Shown piece by piece: positions 1-8,772 of a DNA stretch of 63,407 bases. The DNA lies in contig JAOPWV010000200.1 in the NCBI GenBank assembly GCA_025965475.1, positions 1 through 63,407 on the forward strand, given 5' to 3'. The DNA comes from Frankiales bacterium. GTDB lineage: Bacteria; Actinomycetota; Actinomycetes; Mycobacteriales; SCTD01. The notes under the pieces were generated by a model. The model searched no databases. It was not told the origin of the DNA and saw only the letters and a program-made list of their open reading frames with translations. A program made the translations under genes and the position numbers. The number at the start of each line of letters is the position of its first letter. The first letter of the stretch is position 1.

Positions 1-2
1 CG

Positions 3-1217
3 CATCCGGCGGTGCCCCGCGGCCGCGTCGCGCCCGCCGAGCCGCTGCCGACGCGTACGACGGCCGTCCGCGCCCTGCTCGCGACGCGGGCCGACGCCGT
101 ACGCCTCCGGAACCGCGACGCCTGGCTGTCCACCGTGGACCCGACGGCGATGGCCTTCCGGGCGGCGCAGGGCCGGCTGTTCGACGCGCTGGCCGCGGTG
201 CCGCTCAGCGACTGGTCGTACGAGCTCGATCCCGCGCACGCGGAGGAGGCGGACCCCCGGCTCGACCGGCTGCACGGCCGCGGGTGGTGGGCGCCGAGGG
301 TGACGCTGCACTACCGGCTGACCGGGTACGACCGGACGCCGACCGCCGAGCCACAGCACCTGACGTTCGTCCCGCGCAGCGGCCGCTGGTACTTCGCCGC
401 GGACGCCGACTTCGCCTCCGTCGGCAGGGACACCACCCGCGGCCTCTGGGACGGCGGGCCGGTCCTCGTCGTACGCGGTCGTGCGTCGCTCGTCCTCGGT
501 CACCCGGCCTCGCTCGGCCTGATGCGCACGCTCACGGCCGACATGGACGCGGCGGTGCCGCGGGTCATGGCCGTGTGGGGTGGCGACTGGGCGGCCCGCG
601 TCGCCGTCCTCGTCCCGTCCTCGCAGGCCGAGCTGGCGAGGATCGTCGGGACCGACCGCGACTACGGGCAGATCGCCGCGGTGGCGACCGCCGAGCTGAC
701 CGGCGCGGCCGGCACCCACCCGGTCGGCGACCGCGTCGTGATCAACCCGGCGACCTTCGGCAGGCTCGGACCCCTCGGGCGACGCGTCGTGCTGACCCAC
801 GAAGTCACCCACGTCGCGACCCGCGGCGCGACCGGCCGCGCGGTGCCCACCTGGCTGGTGGAGGGGCTCGCCGACTACGTCGGCTATCGCGGCGTGACCG
901 TCCCGTACAGCGTGTCGGCGACCGAGTTGCAGACCGCGGTACGCGCGGGGCAGCTGCCGCGGGCGCTGCCCGCCGATCGTGACTTCGACGGCGGCAACCC
1001 CGAGCTGCCCCAGGTGTACGAGCAGGCCTGGCTGGCCGTGCGGCTGCTGGCGTCCCGGTACGGCGAGGAGGGGCTGCTGCGCTTCTACCGGACCGTCGGC
1101 CGCACGGGCGGCCCGTCGGCCGCTGCCGTCGAGCAGGCGCTGCACGGTCTGTTCGGGACCGACACCGCCCGGTTCACCGCCGACTGGCGGCGCGATCTGT
1201 CGGCCCGGCTGGGATGA
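3..1217 (+). CDS. Putative gluzincin metallopeptidase (peptidase MA-like), 5' end cut by window
   Basis: The reading frame is open to the left edge, so the true start and any signal peptide probably lie outside; the first in-frame GTG is at 12. The protein carries HEVTH at about residues 263-267 (counted from that GTG) and a downstream WLVEGLADY whose Glu (about 284) fits the third zinc ligand, the HExxH...E layout of gluzincin peptidases. The N-terminal 150 residues look like an extracellular domain without a motif I recognise. Its stop overlaps the start of the M48 peptidase gene by 4 bases, so the two metallopeptidases are probably co-translated. Substrate unknown. Confidence 0.7.
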   Translation, partial: HPAVPRGRVAPAEPLPTRTTAVRALLATRADAVRLRNRDAWLSTVDPTAMAFRAAQGRLFDALAAVPLSDWSYELDPAHAEEADPRLDRLHGRGWWAPRVTLHYRLTGYDRTPTAEPQHLTFVPRSGRWYFAADADFASVGRDTTRGLWDGGPVLVVRGRASLVLGHPASLGLMRTLTADMDAAVPRVMAVWGGDWAARVAVLVPSSQAELARIVGTDRDYGQIAAVATAELTGAAGTHPVGDRVVINPATFGRLGPLGRRVVLTHEVTHVATRGATGRAVPTWLVEGLADYVGYRGVTVPYSVSATELQTAVRAGQLPRALPADRDFDGGNPELPQVYEQAWLAVRLLASRYGEEGLLRFYRTVGRTGGPSAAAVEQALHGLFGTDTARFTADWRRDLSARLG

Positions 1218-2464
1218 GCCGGATCGCCGTCGCCGGGACGCTGGCTGCACTGTTCCTCGGGTTCGCCGTCGCTCTCGTCGCGACGGTGCCCTGGACCGTG
1301 CTGCCCGGCGCCGCGCCGACGGTCCAGGTGAGTCGCGACTTCACGCCCGCCGAGATCACCCGGGAGCAGGCCTACCACCGTGAGGTGCGGCCGCCGGCGT
1401 ACGCCGCCCTGCTCCTCGGGCTGGCCGTCGCCGGTCTGCTGGCGCTGACTCCTGTGGGTGCGCGCGTGGTCGCCGCCGTCGCCCGGCCGCTCGGCGGTGG
1501 CTGGGGCTGGCAGGTGCTGCTCGGCACACTGGCGCTGACCCTGATCGGCCGGGTCGTCACGCTGCCGCTGGACGCGTGGTCGGAACGCGTGCTTCGCAGG
1601 TATGGCCTGTCCACGCAGTCGTGGAGCTCCTGGTTCGTCGATGCCGCGAAGAGCGTGGCACTGACCGCGGGGCTCTCCGGCATCGTGCTGCTCGCCGTGC
1701 TGGCGCTGGTGCGCCTGGCGCCGCGCACCTGGTGGGCGTGGGCGGCGCTGGTCACCGCCGGATTCGTCGTCGCCGGGTCGTTCGTCTACCCGCTCGTCGT
1801 CGAGCCGGTGTTCAACCGCTTCACCCCGCTGGCGGCGGGACATCTGCGGACCGACCTGCTGGCGCTGGCCGCGCGCGACGGGGTGCCGGTCGAGGACGTG
1901 CTCGTGGCGGACGCGTCACGGCGTACGACGGCGTTGAACGCCTACGTCAGCGGGTTCGGCTCGACCCGGCGGATCGTGCTCTACGACACGCTCGTGCAAC
2001 AGGCCTCCCCGGAGGAGGTCCGGCTCGTCGTGGCGCACGAGCTCGGTCACGCGAAGCGACAGGACGTGCTGCACGGCACGCTGATCGGAGCTCTCGGGGC
2101 GGCCGCGGGGGTGTGCGCGCTCGCGCTGTTGCTGTCCTGGACGCCGCTTCTCCGCCGGGCGGGTGCGGACTCGATCGGCGACCCGCGGGTGATCCCGCTG
2201 CTGCTGTTCCTGGTTGCGGCTGGCACCCTCGTGCTCGCGCCGCTGTCGACTCTGGTGTCGCGCCGGATCGAGGCCCGGGCCGACGTCCACTCGCTCGACC
2301 TCACCCGGGACGTGCCGACCTTCGTCGCGTCCGAACAGAGGCTGGCCCGCACGAACCTCGCCGACCTGGAGCCCAACCCGGTGCTGTACGCGTTCTTCGC
2401 CACGCATCCGAGCACGCCGCAGCGGATCGCGTTGGCCCGCGAGTGGGCGCGGCTGCATCCGTGA
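1214..2464 (+). CDS. M48 family (Ste24/CAAX-protease-like) integral membrane metallopeptidase
   Basis: This 416-residue protein has several hydrophobic helices in its N-terminal half (M48 N-terminal domain) and a catalytic domain with HELGH at residues 275-279 and the third zinc-ligand Glu in IEARAD near residue 352. It should be a zinc endopeptidase of the cytoplasmic membrane. Actinobacterial members have no established prenyl-protein substrate, so a membrane-protein quality-control role is only inference. The ATG at 1214 overlaps the preceding stop (ATGA), and its own stop overlaps the following GTG (GTGA), which puts it in a three-gene operon with the upstream peptidase and the mannosyltransferase. 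Confidence 0.88.
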   Translation: MSRIAVAGTLAALFLGFAVALVATVPWTVLPGAAPTVQVSRDFTPAEITREQAYHREVRPPAYAALLLGLAVAGLLALTPVGARVVAAVARPLGGGWGWQVLLGTLALTLIGRVVTLPLDAWSERVLRRYGLSTQSWSSWFVDAAKSVALTAGLSGIVLLAVLALVRLAPRTWWAWAALVTAGFVVAGSFVYPLVVEPVFNRFTPLAAGHLRTDLLALAARDGVPVEDVLVADASRRTTALNAYVSGFGSTRRIVLYDTLVQQASPEEVRLVVAHELGHAKRQDVLHGTLIGALGAAAGVCALALLLSWTPLLRRAGADSIGDPRVIPLLLFLVAAGTLVLAPLSTLVSRRIEARADVHSLDLTRDVPTFVASEQRLARTNLADLEPNPVLYAFFATHPSTPQRIALAREWARLHP

Positions 2465-3573
2465 AGACCCTCGTCGTCACCAACGACTTCCCGCCGCGGC
2501 CCGGCGGCATCCAGGCGTTCGTGCACTCGCTGGCCAGTCGGCTGCCGGCCGACGAGGTCGTCGTCTACGCCCCGGCCTGGAAGCGGGCCGCGGCCTTCGA
2601 CGCCGAGCAGTTCTTCCCGGTGGTGCGGCACCCGAGCTCGCTGATGCTGCCGACGCCCGACGTGCTCCGGCGCGCCAGGGAGATCGCGCGGGGGCACGGC
2701 TGCGACCGGGTCTGGTTCGGGGCCGCGGCGCCGCTCGGGTTGCTCGCCAAGCCGTTGGGGCTGGACCGGGCCGTCGCCTCCACCCACGGTCACGAGGTCG
2801 GCTGGGCGCTGCTCCCCGGGGCGCGCCAGGTGCTGCGGCGGATCGGCCGCGACGTGGACGTCGTGACCTACCTGGGCGAGTACACCCGCCGCCGGCTCGC
2901 GCCGGTCGTGCCGCGTCTGGAACGGCTGCCCAGCGGCGTGGACACGGCACTGTTCCGGCCGGGCGCCGGCGGTGCCGACGTACGGCGACGGCACGGGCTC
3001 GTCGACCGCCCGGTCGTGGTGTGCGTGTCCCGGCTGGTGCAGCGCAAGGGCCAGGACGTGCTGATCAAGGCGTTGCCGCAGATCCGGCGGCGGGTGCCGG
3101 GCGCCGCGCTGCTCGTCGTCGGCGGCGGCCCGGACCGGGCCGAGCTGCAGGCGCTGGCCCGGTCTGTCGGGGTGGAGCGGGACGTCGTGTTCACCGGGTC
3201 GGTGCCCTGGCAGGAACTGCCCGCGCACTACGACGCGGGGGATGTGTTCGCGATGCCGTGCCGGACCCGGCGCGGCGGGCTGGAGGTGGAGGGGCTCGGG
3301 ATCGTCTACCTGGAGGCGTCCGCGACCGGGCTGCCGGTGGTTGCGGGCAACAGCGGCGGGTCGCCCGACGCGGTGCTCGAGGGGGAGACCGGCCACGTCG
3401 TCGACGGGAGCCGGGTCGAGGTCGTCGCCGACGCGATCGCGCGGCTGCTCGAGGACCCCGTGCGGGCGCGGGCCATGGGTACGGCGGGGCGCGCGTGGGT
3501 CGAGCGCGAGTGGCGGTGGGACGTCCTGGCCGGCCGGCTGCACGACCTCCTGGCCGGCCCGACCCCCACGTGA
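2461..3573 (+). CDS. pimB: GT4 glycosyltransferase, PimB'-like phosphatidylinositol monomannoside mannosyltransferase
   Basis: This 370-residue protein is a GT-B retaining glycosyltransferase of family GT4. It opens with the loop NDFPPRPGGIQ, and the donor-side domain has EGLGIVYLE (EX7E motif) around residues 276-284. M. tuberculosis PimB' (Rv2188c), which adds the second mannose to phosphatidylinositol monomannoside from GDP-mannose, begins very similarly and also lies beside fadD15, as here. The GTG at 2461 is preferred because it overlaps the upstream stop (GTGA) and begins the conserved N-terminus; the longer ORF in the track is an artefact. Predicted to act on the cytoplasmic face of the membrane in lipomannan synthesis. 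Confidence 0.82.
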   Translation: MKTLVVTNDFPPRPGGIQAFVHSLASRLPADEVVVYAPAWKRAAAFDAEQFFPVVRHPSSLMLPTPDVLRRAREIARGHGCDRVWFGAAAPLGLLAKPLGLDRAVASTHGHEVGWALLPGARQVLRRIGRDVDVVTYLGEYTRRRLAPVVPRLERLPSGVDTALFRPGAGGADVRRRHGLVDRPVVVCVSRLVQRKGQDVLIKALPQIRRRVPGAALLVVGGGPDRAELQALARSVGVERDVVFTGSVPWQELPAHYDAGDVFAMPCRTRRGGLEVEGLGIVYLEASATGLPVVAGNSGGSPDAVLEGETGHVVDGSRVEVVADAIARLLEDPVRARAMGTAGRAWVEREWRWDVLAGRLHDLLAGPTPT

Positions 3574-3616
3574 TCATGGGCTTGCTGGGGCCAGAGGCCT
3601 GGCCCGCCCATGATCA
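3571..3616. terminator. Long palindrome between convergent genes, probable bidirectional terminator
   Basis: An 11-base perfect inverted repeat (TGATCATGGGC at 3571-3581 and its complement at 3606-3616) encloses a second one (GGCCAG at 3589-3594, CTGGCC at 3599-3604). The left arm contains the TGA stop of the mannosyltransferase gene. It lies between convergent genes and has no T-run, so it is either a U-poor actinobacterial terminator or a dispersed palindromic element. Confidence 0.5.
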
Positions 3617-3634
3617 CGAAGCGGGGGCGATCGG

Positions 3635-5428
3635 TCAGTGCCCGACGTAGAGGGCTTCCACGTCGGTGGCGAACTCCTTGAGGACCACGGACCGCTTGAG
3701 CTTGAGGGACGGGGTCATCTGCCCACCCTCCTCGGTCCAGTCGACGGGCAGGATCGCGAACTTGCGGATGGCCTCGGCCTTGGACACCGCCTTGTTCGCG
3801 TCGTCCACCGCCTTCTGGATCTCCGCCACGATCTCCGGGTCGTCGGCCAGCTCGGCCACCGGCGTACCGGCCTCCCGGCCGTGCGTGGACAACCAGCCGG
3901 GCACGGCCTCGGCGTCGAGCGTCACGAGGCAGGCGATGTACGGCTTCTGGTCACCGACGACCATGCACTGGCTGACCAGCGGGTGGGCGCGCAGGCGGTC
4001 CTCGAGCACCGCGGGAGCAACGTTCTTGCCGCCCGCCGTGACGATGATCTCCTTCTTGCGGCCGGTGATCCGCAGGAACCCCTCGTCGTCGAGCTCACCG
4101 ATGTCACCCGTGCTGAACCAGCCCGAGCCCTTCGACTCCTCGGTGGCGCCGTCGTTGCGCCAGTACCCGCGGTAGACGTTCTCGCCGGACATCAGGATCT
4201 CGCCGTCCTCGGCGATCTTGACCGTGACGCCGGGGGACGGGCGGCCGACCGTACCGATCTTGATCTGGGCAGGCGTGTTCACGGCGCCGGCGGCCGTCGT
4301 CTCGGTGAGCCCGTAGCCCTCGAGGATCGTCACGCCGATGCCGCGGAAGAAGTGCCCGAGCCGGGCGCCGAGGGGCGCGCCGCCGGAGACAGCCCACGCC
4401 ACCTTCCCGCCGAGCGCGGCACGCAGCTTCGAGTAGACGAGCTTGTCGAAGAGCTTGTGCTGGAGCGTGAGGGTGAACCCGACCGAGCCCTTGTCGAGCG
4501 CCTCCGAGTAGGCGATCGCGGTCGCCTCGGCCCGGTCGAAGATGGCGCCCTTGCCGTCGCCGTGCGCCTTCTGCTTGGCCGAGTTGTAGACCTTCTCGAA
4601 CACGCGCGGCACCGACAGGATGAACGTCGGCTGGAAGGCCGCGAAGTCCGGCAGCAGGGTCTTGATGTCGGCCGTGTGGCCCATCCGGGCCTGGCTCTCC
4701 ACGCAGGCGACCTGGATCAGCCGGGCGAAGACGTGCGCGAGGGGCAGGAACAGCAGCGTCGCGCCCTGGGGGTTGAACAGCTCGGGCAGGACGACGCTCG
4801 CGCTTCGCCCGGTGCCGAGCAGGTTGGCGTGGGTGAGCTCGCAGCCCTTGGGGCGGCCGGTCGTGCCCGACGTGTAGATGATCGTCGCGAGCGAGTCGGG
4901 GGTCAGCGAGGCCCGCCGCTCGGCCAGGCTGGACTCCGGGACGTCCCGGCCCAGCGCGGCCAGCTCCTCCAGGCCGCCGGCGTCGATCTGCCAGACGCTC
5001 TTCACCTCAGGCAGCTCACCGCGGACCGACTCGAAGGTCTGCTGGTGTCCGGGGGACTCGACGAGCACGGCCACCGCGCCGGAGTCGCCGAGGTTCCACT
5101 GCACCTGTTCGGCGGACGACGTCTCGTAGATCGGGACGGTGACGGCGCCGGCGGTCCAGATCGCGTAGTCGCAGAGCGTCCACTCGTAGCGCGTCTTGCT
5201 CATCAGCCCGACCCGGTCGCCGGCCTGCACACCGCCGGCCACCAGACCTGCGGCGAGGGCGCTGACCTCGGTCGAGAACTCCTTGGCCGTCACCGGCACC
5301 CAGCGTCCGTCCACCCGTCGGGTGAACACGACCTCATCAGGCGTGGTCCTGGCGTGCTCGAACACCGAGTCCACCAGGCTGGCGTCCGGCGCCAGCTCCA
5401 TGACCGGCGGGGTGGAGTACTCCTGCAC
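3635..5428 (-). CDS. fadD15: Long-chain fatty-acid--CoA ligase, FadD15-like (ANL superfamily)
   Basis: This 597-residue AMP-forming acyl-CoA synthetase should activate long-chain fatty acids to acyl-CoA through an acyl-adenylate. The P-loop-like YTSGTTGRPKG lies near residues 183-193, followed by GYGLTE and a C-terminal domain with FSTGDIG and TGRKKEIIVTAGGKN. I chose the GTG at 5428 over the track start at 5473 because GAGGAG sits about 6 bases upstream. The gene converges on the PimB'-like gene, the same pairing as Rv2187/Rv2188c in M. tuberculosis. Exact chain-length preference cannot be read from the sequence. Confidence 0.9.
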   Translation of the reverse strand: MQEYSTPPVMELAPDASLVDSVFEHARTTPDEVVFTRRVDGRWVPVTAKEFSTEVSALAAGLVAGGVQAGDRVGLMSKTRYEWTLCDYAIWTAGAVTVPIYETSSAEQVQWNLGDSGAVAVLVESPGHQQTFESVRGELPEVKSVWQIDAGGLEELAALGRDVPESSLAERRASLTPDSLATIIYTSGTTGRPKGCELTHANLLGTGRSASVVLPELFNPQGATLLFLPLAHVFARLIQVACVESQARMGHTADIKTLLPDFAAFQPTFILSVPRVFEKVYNSAKQKAHGDGKGAIFDRAEATAIAYSEALDKGSVGFTLTLQHKLFDKLVYSKLRAALGGKVAWAVSGGAPLGARLGHFFRGIGVTILEGYGLTETTAAGAVNTPAQIKIGTVGRPSPGVTVKIAEDGEILMSGENVYRGYWRNDGATEESKGSGWFSTGDIGELDDEGFLRITGRKKEIIVTAGGKNVAPAVLEDRLRAHPLVSQCMVVGDQKPYIACLVTLDAEAVPGWLSTHGREAGTPVAELADDPEIVAEIQKAVDDANKAVSKAEAIRKFAILPVDWTEEGGQMTPSLKLKRSVVLKEFATDVEALYVGH

Positions 5429-5547
5429 GTGGGCTCCTCGTGGGACGGCACGCGGGTGAGACGCGGGCGACACGCCAACCTAGCGTGACCCCGGCTGTGT
5501 TGCCCGCGGGTGTCAAGCTGACGCACCGTGCTGCCGAGGTTCCTTCT

Positions 5548-5952
5548 GTGGGGACTCACGAGCAGCTGGTGCGCACCTGCCCGGCCTGCGGCGCCGCGCT
5601 GCGCCCCGGTGCGCCGTGGTGCACGCTCTGTTACGCCGACCTCCGGCCGGCGCCCGCGGATGCTGCGCCGGAGCCGTCGTACGCGCCGCCGTCACCACCA
5701 CCCGTCCCGGCCGAGGGCCCGACCTGGCCCTGCGCCACCTGTGACGCGCCCAACCCCCTCGGGTACGGCGCCTGCGGGGCGTGCGGCAGCGGGTTCCTGT
5801 CCGTCCTGCGGGAGCAGGAGGGGCCGTTGCTCGAGCTGCCCGGGGTCGGCGACATCACCCGGCTGGCCAAGCCGCAGAGGTTCGCGCTGGCCGGCGGTGC
5901 GGCGCTGGCCGCCGTCCTGTTGACCTTCCTGAGCGGCGTCGTCCTGCGCTGA
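5548..5952 (+). CDS. Small double zinc-ribbon protein with C-terminal membrane anchor
   Basis: A protein of about 134 residues with two zinc-ribbon-like knuckle pairs, CPACG...CTLC near the N-terminus and CATC...CGACG after a Pro-rich linker. A hydrophobic segment (LAGGAALAAVLLTFLSGVVL) ends the protein, so the ribbons should face the cytoplasm from a tail anchor. I chose GTG 5548, with a weak GAGGT upstream, over the longer ORF that reaches into the divergent promoter region. No function is known to me. It lies divergently from the acyl-CoA ligase gene and precedes the phosphoesterase gene. Confidence 0.65.
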   Translation: MGTHEQLVRTCPACGAALRPGAPWCTLCYADLRPAPADAAPEPSYAPPSPPPVPAEGPTWPCATCDAPNPLGYGACGACGSGFLSVLREQEGPLLELPGVGDITRLAKPQRFALAGGAALAAVLLTFLSGVVLR

Positions 5953-5969
5953 GCGCCGGGCTGAACACG

Positions 5970-5975
5970 TAGGGT
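5970..5975 (+). promoter_or_regulatory. Putative -10 box for a leaderless phosphoesterase mRNA
   Basis: TAGGGT lies 7 bases before the GTG at 5983, with no Shine-Dalgarno sequence between them. This TANNNT-to-start spacing is the usual mark of leaderless transcripts in actinobacteria. Confidence 0.5.
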
Positions 5976-5982
5976 CCGCGTC

Positions 5983-6747
5983 GTGCGGGTCCACGTGGTG
6001 AGCGACGTCCACGGCAGCGTGGCGGCGCTCGCCCGCGCCGGCGAGGGCGCCGACGCGCTGGTCTGCCTGGGCGACTTCGTGCTCTTCCTGGACTACCACG
6101 ACGCCGGCCAGGGGATCTTCGCCCGGCTGTTCGGGGCCGGGGCCGCCAGCCGGCTGGTGGCGCTGCGCACGGCCCGCCGGTTCGACGAGGCGCGGGACTG
6201 GTCGCGCTCGCTGTGGGCCGGGCTCGGGGATCCGCAGGCGGTCATGGAGCGGGAGATCCGCGCCCAGTACGCCGAGCTGTTCGGTGTCCTGCCGAACCCG
6301 ACATACCTCACCTACGGCAACGTCGACGTCCCGCGGCTGTGGCCCGACTACCTGGGTGAGGGCCACCACGTGCTCGACGGGCAGACGACGGTGATCGGCG
6401 GCCGGACGTGGGGCTTCGTCGGGGGCGGCCTGCGCACGCCCATGCGCACGCCGTACGAGATCGCCGACGACGAGTACGCCGCGAAGGTCGCGGCGGTCGG
6501 CGCGGTCGACGTGCTGGCCTGCCACATCCCGCCGGACATCCCCGAGCTGCTGTACGACGTGGAGGCGCGCCGCTTCGAACGAGGTAGCAGCGCGGTGCTC
6601 GACGCCATCCGGGACACCTCGCCCGGGTTGGTGCTCTTCGGCCACGTGCACCAGCCGCTGCAGCGGCGGATCCGCATCGGCCGGACCGAATGCGTGAACG
6701 TCGGGCACTTCCGGGGTAGCGGGACGCCGTACGCGTTGGAGTATTAG
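5983..6747 (+). CDS. Calcineurin-like metallophosphoesterase
   Basis: The 254-residue protein has the dimetal phosphoesterase blocks in order: DVHG (residues 8-11), GDF, a GNVD element replacing the usual GNHD, a CHIPP segment, and GHVH near residue 220. It is cytosolic with no signal peptide. Substrate (nucleotide, phosphoprotein or other phosphoester) cannot be told. A TAGGGT box just before the GTG suggests a leaderless mRNA. The SRPBCC gene follows after 30 bases. Confidence 0.85.
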   Translation: MRVHVVSDVHGSVAALARAGEGADALVCLGDFVLFLDYHDAGQGIFARLFGAGAASRLVALRTARRFDEARDWSRSLWAGLGDPQAVMEREIRAQYAELFGVLPNPTYLTYGNVDVPRLWPDYLGEGHHVLDGQTTVIGGRTWGFVGGGLRTPMRTPYEIADDEYAAKVAAVGAVDVLACHIPPDIPELLYDVEARRFERGSSAVLDAIRDTSPGLVLFGHVHQPLQRRIRIGRTECVNVGHFRGSGTPYALEY

Positions 6748-6777
6748 CCTCGCGGCACTCGACAGCAGGAGGACCGC

Positions 6778-7215
6778 GTGGCCGACCAGGCGAGCTCGAC
6801 GATCACGATCAACGCGCCGAGCGAGAAGGTGCTGGCGGTGATCGCGGACATCCCGAGCTACCCGCAGTGGACCGGCCAGATCAAGAGTGCCGACATCGTC
6901 GAGACCGGAGCGGACGGCAAGCCCAGGCTGGCCACCTTCGTCATGGACGCCGGCGTGCTGAAGGACGAGTACACGCTCGAGTACACCTGGCGTCCGGACG
7001 GCGTCGACTGGCAGCTGGTCGGCAAGAGCACGGTGCAGAAGTCCCAGGTGGGCAGCTACACGCTGCAGGGCCAGGGCGACGCCACCGAGGTCACGTACAA
7101 GCTCGCCGTCGACATCGCGATGCCGATGCTGGGCATGTTCAAGCGGAAGGCCGAGAAGATGATCATGGACTCGGCGCTGAAGGAGCTGAAGAAGCGGGTG
7201 GAGGCCACCGCGTGA
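6778..7215 (+). CDS. SRPBCC (START-like) family protein, Rv2185c-like
   Basis: This 145-residue protein fits the polyketide cyclase/START-like fold, a single helix-grip domain with a hydrophobic cavity. The N-terminus SSTITINAPSEKVLAVIADI is typical, and the C-terminal helix is Lys-rich and amphipathic. A strong AGGAGG precedes the GTG start. M. tuberculosis Rv2185c (TB16.3) occupies the same position beside the ArsA-like gene. Ligand and function are unknown; a lipid or isoprenoid ligand is a guess from the fold and from nearby lipid genes. Confidence 0.85.
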   Translation: MADQASSTITINAPSEKVLAVIADIPSYPQWTGQIKSADIVETGADGKPRLATFVMDAGVLKDEYTLEYTWRPDGVDWQLVGKSTVQKSQVGSYTLQGQGDATEVTYKLAVDIAMPMLGMFKRKAEKMIMDSALKELKKRVEATA

Positions 7216-7223
7216 CCCGGCGG

Positions 7224-7255
7224 TAGCGTTCGGCACCCGCCCGGGAACCGAGGAG
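7224..7255 (+). promoter_or_regulatory. Putative -10 box (TAGCGT) and ribosome binding site of the ArsA-like gene
   Basis: TAGCGT at 7224-7229 could start a transcript about 25 bases before the GTG at 7262, and GAGGAG at 7250-7255 is a good Shine-Dalgarno sequence 6 bases before it. The box lies just after the stop of the SRPBCC gene. Confidence 0.4.
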
Positions 7256-7261
7256 AGTGTC

Positions 7262-8461
7262 GTGCGCGTCCTGTTGTTCACGGGCAAGGGGGGTGTCGGC
7301 AAGACCACCGCCTCCGCGGCCACGGCCGCGCTCGCCGCGTCCCGCGGACGCAAGACGCTCGTGCTCTCCACCGACCCGGCGCACTCGCTCGCCGACGCGT
7401 TCGGGACGCGGCTCGGTGCCGAGCCGACCGAGATCGACACCGGTCTGTACGGCATGCAGGTCGACGCGCAGCGCGCGTTCGAGCGCACCTGGCGCGAGGT
7501 GCAGGGCTACCTGCTGGCCGTGCTCGAACGGGCCGGCGTCGACGCGCTGCAGGCCGAGGAGCTCACCGTCCTGCCCGGTGCCGAGGAGGTGCTGGCCCTG
7601 CTCGAGGTCCGCAACCAGGTCGCGTCCGGCCGCTGGGACCTCGTCGTCGTCGACTGCGCGCCCACCGGGGAGACGCTGCGGCTGCTCGCCCTGCCCGAGG
7701 CGTTGAACTGGTACGTCGAGAAGGTCTTCCCGGCCCAGCGGAGGGCCCTGCGGGCGATCCGCCCGCTCCTGTCGCGGGTGGCCGGCCCGGCGGTGCCGGC
7801 GGACGGCGTCTTCGAGGCGGTCGAGCGGCTGCACCGCGAGCTCGGCGACGTACGGCGGACGCTCACCGCGCCGAGCACCTCGGTGCGACTGGTGCTGACC
7901 CCCGAGGCGGTCGTCGTGGCGGAGGCCCGGCGCACCCTGACCTCGCTGGCGCTCTACGGCTACCGCGTGGACGGGCTCGTCGCCAACCGCGTGTTCCCGG
8001 CCGGGACGGACGACGCCCCGGCCGACGACTGGCGGGCCGGCTGGGTCGCCGCCCAGGCCGCCCAGCTCGACGGCGTACGCCGCGACGTGCACCCGCTGCC
8101 GCTGCTCACCTCGCCGTACCGACCGGCCGAGCCGGTGGGGCTCGAGGCGCTCACCGCGCTCGGCGAGGAGCTGTACGGCCAGGCCGACCCCGGTGCCGAC
8201 GCCGCGCCGGCCGAGGAACTGCTCGGCCTGGAGCGCACCAGCGACGGGTTCGTCCTGGCGCTCGCCCTGCCGCTGGCCAGGCGCGGCGACGTGGGCCTGA
8301 CGCGCTCGGGCGACGAGCTCGTCGTCACCGTGGGCAGCCACCGCCGCGTCCTGGCCCTGCCCAGCGCACTGAAGCGTTGCGTCGTCACCGGTGCCACCCT
8401 GTCGGAGGGCCGCCTGGCCATCCGGTTCGAGCCCGACCCCGACCTCTGGATGCGTCCGTGA
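7262..8461 (+). CDS. ArsA/Get3-family ATPase, Rv2184c-like
   Basis: The 399-residue protein has the deviant Walker A motif GKGGVGKTT at residues 8-16, the switch sequence STDPAHSLADAFG, and VDCAPTGETLRLL. The C-terminal 90 residues form an alpha-crystallin-like beta domain of the kind found in many bacterial ArsA homologues. No arsenic genes are nearby and the arsenite-binding Cys triad is not evident, so arsenite efflux is unlikely; a client-protein targeting ATPase is more plausible. It is co-oriented and translationally overlapped (GTGA) with the next small gene, as with Rv2184c-Rv2183c. Confidence 0.85.
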   Translation: MRVLLFTGKGGVGKTTASAATAALAASRGRKTLVLSTDPAHSLADAFGTRLGAEPTEIDTGLYGMQVDAQRAFERTWREVQGYLLAVLERAGVDALQAEELTVLPGAEEVLALLEVRNQVASGRWDLVVVDCAPTGETLRLLALPEALNWYVEKVFPAQRRALRAIRPLLSRVAGPAVPADGVFEAVERLHRELGDVRRTLTAPSTSVRLVLTPEAVVVAEARRTLTSLALYGYRVDGLVANRVFPAGTDDAPADDWRAGWVAAQAAQLDGVRRDVHPLPLLTSPYRPAEPVGLEALTALGEELYGQADPGADAAPAEELLGLERTSDGFVLALALPLARRGDVGLTRSGDELVVTVGSHRRVLALPSALKRCVVTGATLSEGRLAIRFEPDPDLWMRP

Positions 8462-8772
8462 CCGATGTTGGTAGTGCCGCCGAGGAGGCCGCCAGGCTCT
8501 TCGCGGCGGTTGAGGACTGGACCCGCCGGAAGGCCGGCCACCTGCTCGACGACGAGCATGTGGCGACCGGCTCCCCGGAATGCCAGGCCTGCCCGGTGTG
8601 CCAGGGCATCGGGTTGCTCCGGAACGTCCGGCCGGAGACGGTGGAGCACCTGCTCGACGCTGCCGCGTCGTTCGTGACCGCCTTGAAGACGGCGGTGACC
8701 ACGGCCACCCCGCCCGACGAGTCGGCCCGGCGCGGCCCGGCCGTCCAGCACATCGACATAGGGGAGGACTGA
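8458..8772 (+). CDS. Small conserved actinobacterial protein with CxxCPxC-like motif, Rv2183c-like
   Basis: The GTG at 8458 overlaps the ArsA-like stop (GTGA) and gives a 104-residue protein; the track ORF starting at 8377 is an upstream extension. A Cys cluster (CQACPVCQG) in the centre suggests metal binding or a redox pair, flanked by acidic helices. The TGA overlaps the first base of the glucokinase start (TGATG). Its partner by position is the ArsA-like ATPase. Function unknown. Confidence 0.8.
   Translation: MTDVGSAAEEAARLFAAVEDWTRRKAGHLLDDEHVATGSPECQACPVCQGIGLLRNVRPETVEHLLDAAASFVTALKTAVTTATPPDESARRGPAVQHIDIGED

Noticed and set aside
3638-5488. 616-residue plus-strand ORF antisense to the acyl-CoA ligase
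   Set aside because: It is the mirror of a clear adenylate-forming enzyme; composition (Arg/Gly/Asp/His-rich) is typical of GC-rich shadow frames. The same applies to 25649-27514(+), 45697-47280(+), 49663-51603(+) and 60077-62038(+).
7262-8461. Arsenite efflux ATPase function for the ArsA-like gene
   Set aside because: No ars genes nearby, no clear arsenite-binding Cys triad, and synteny is with the mycobacterial Rv2184c group of unknown function.
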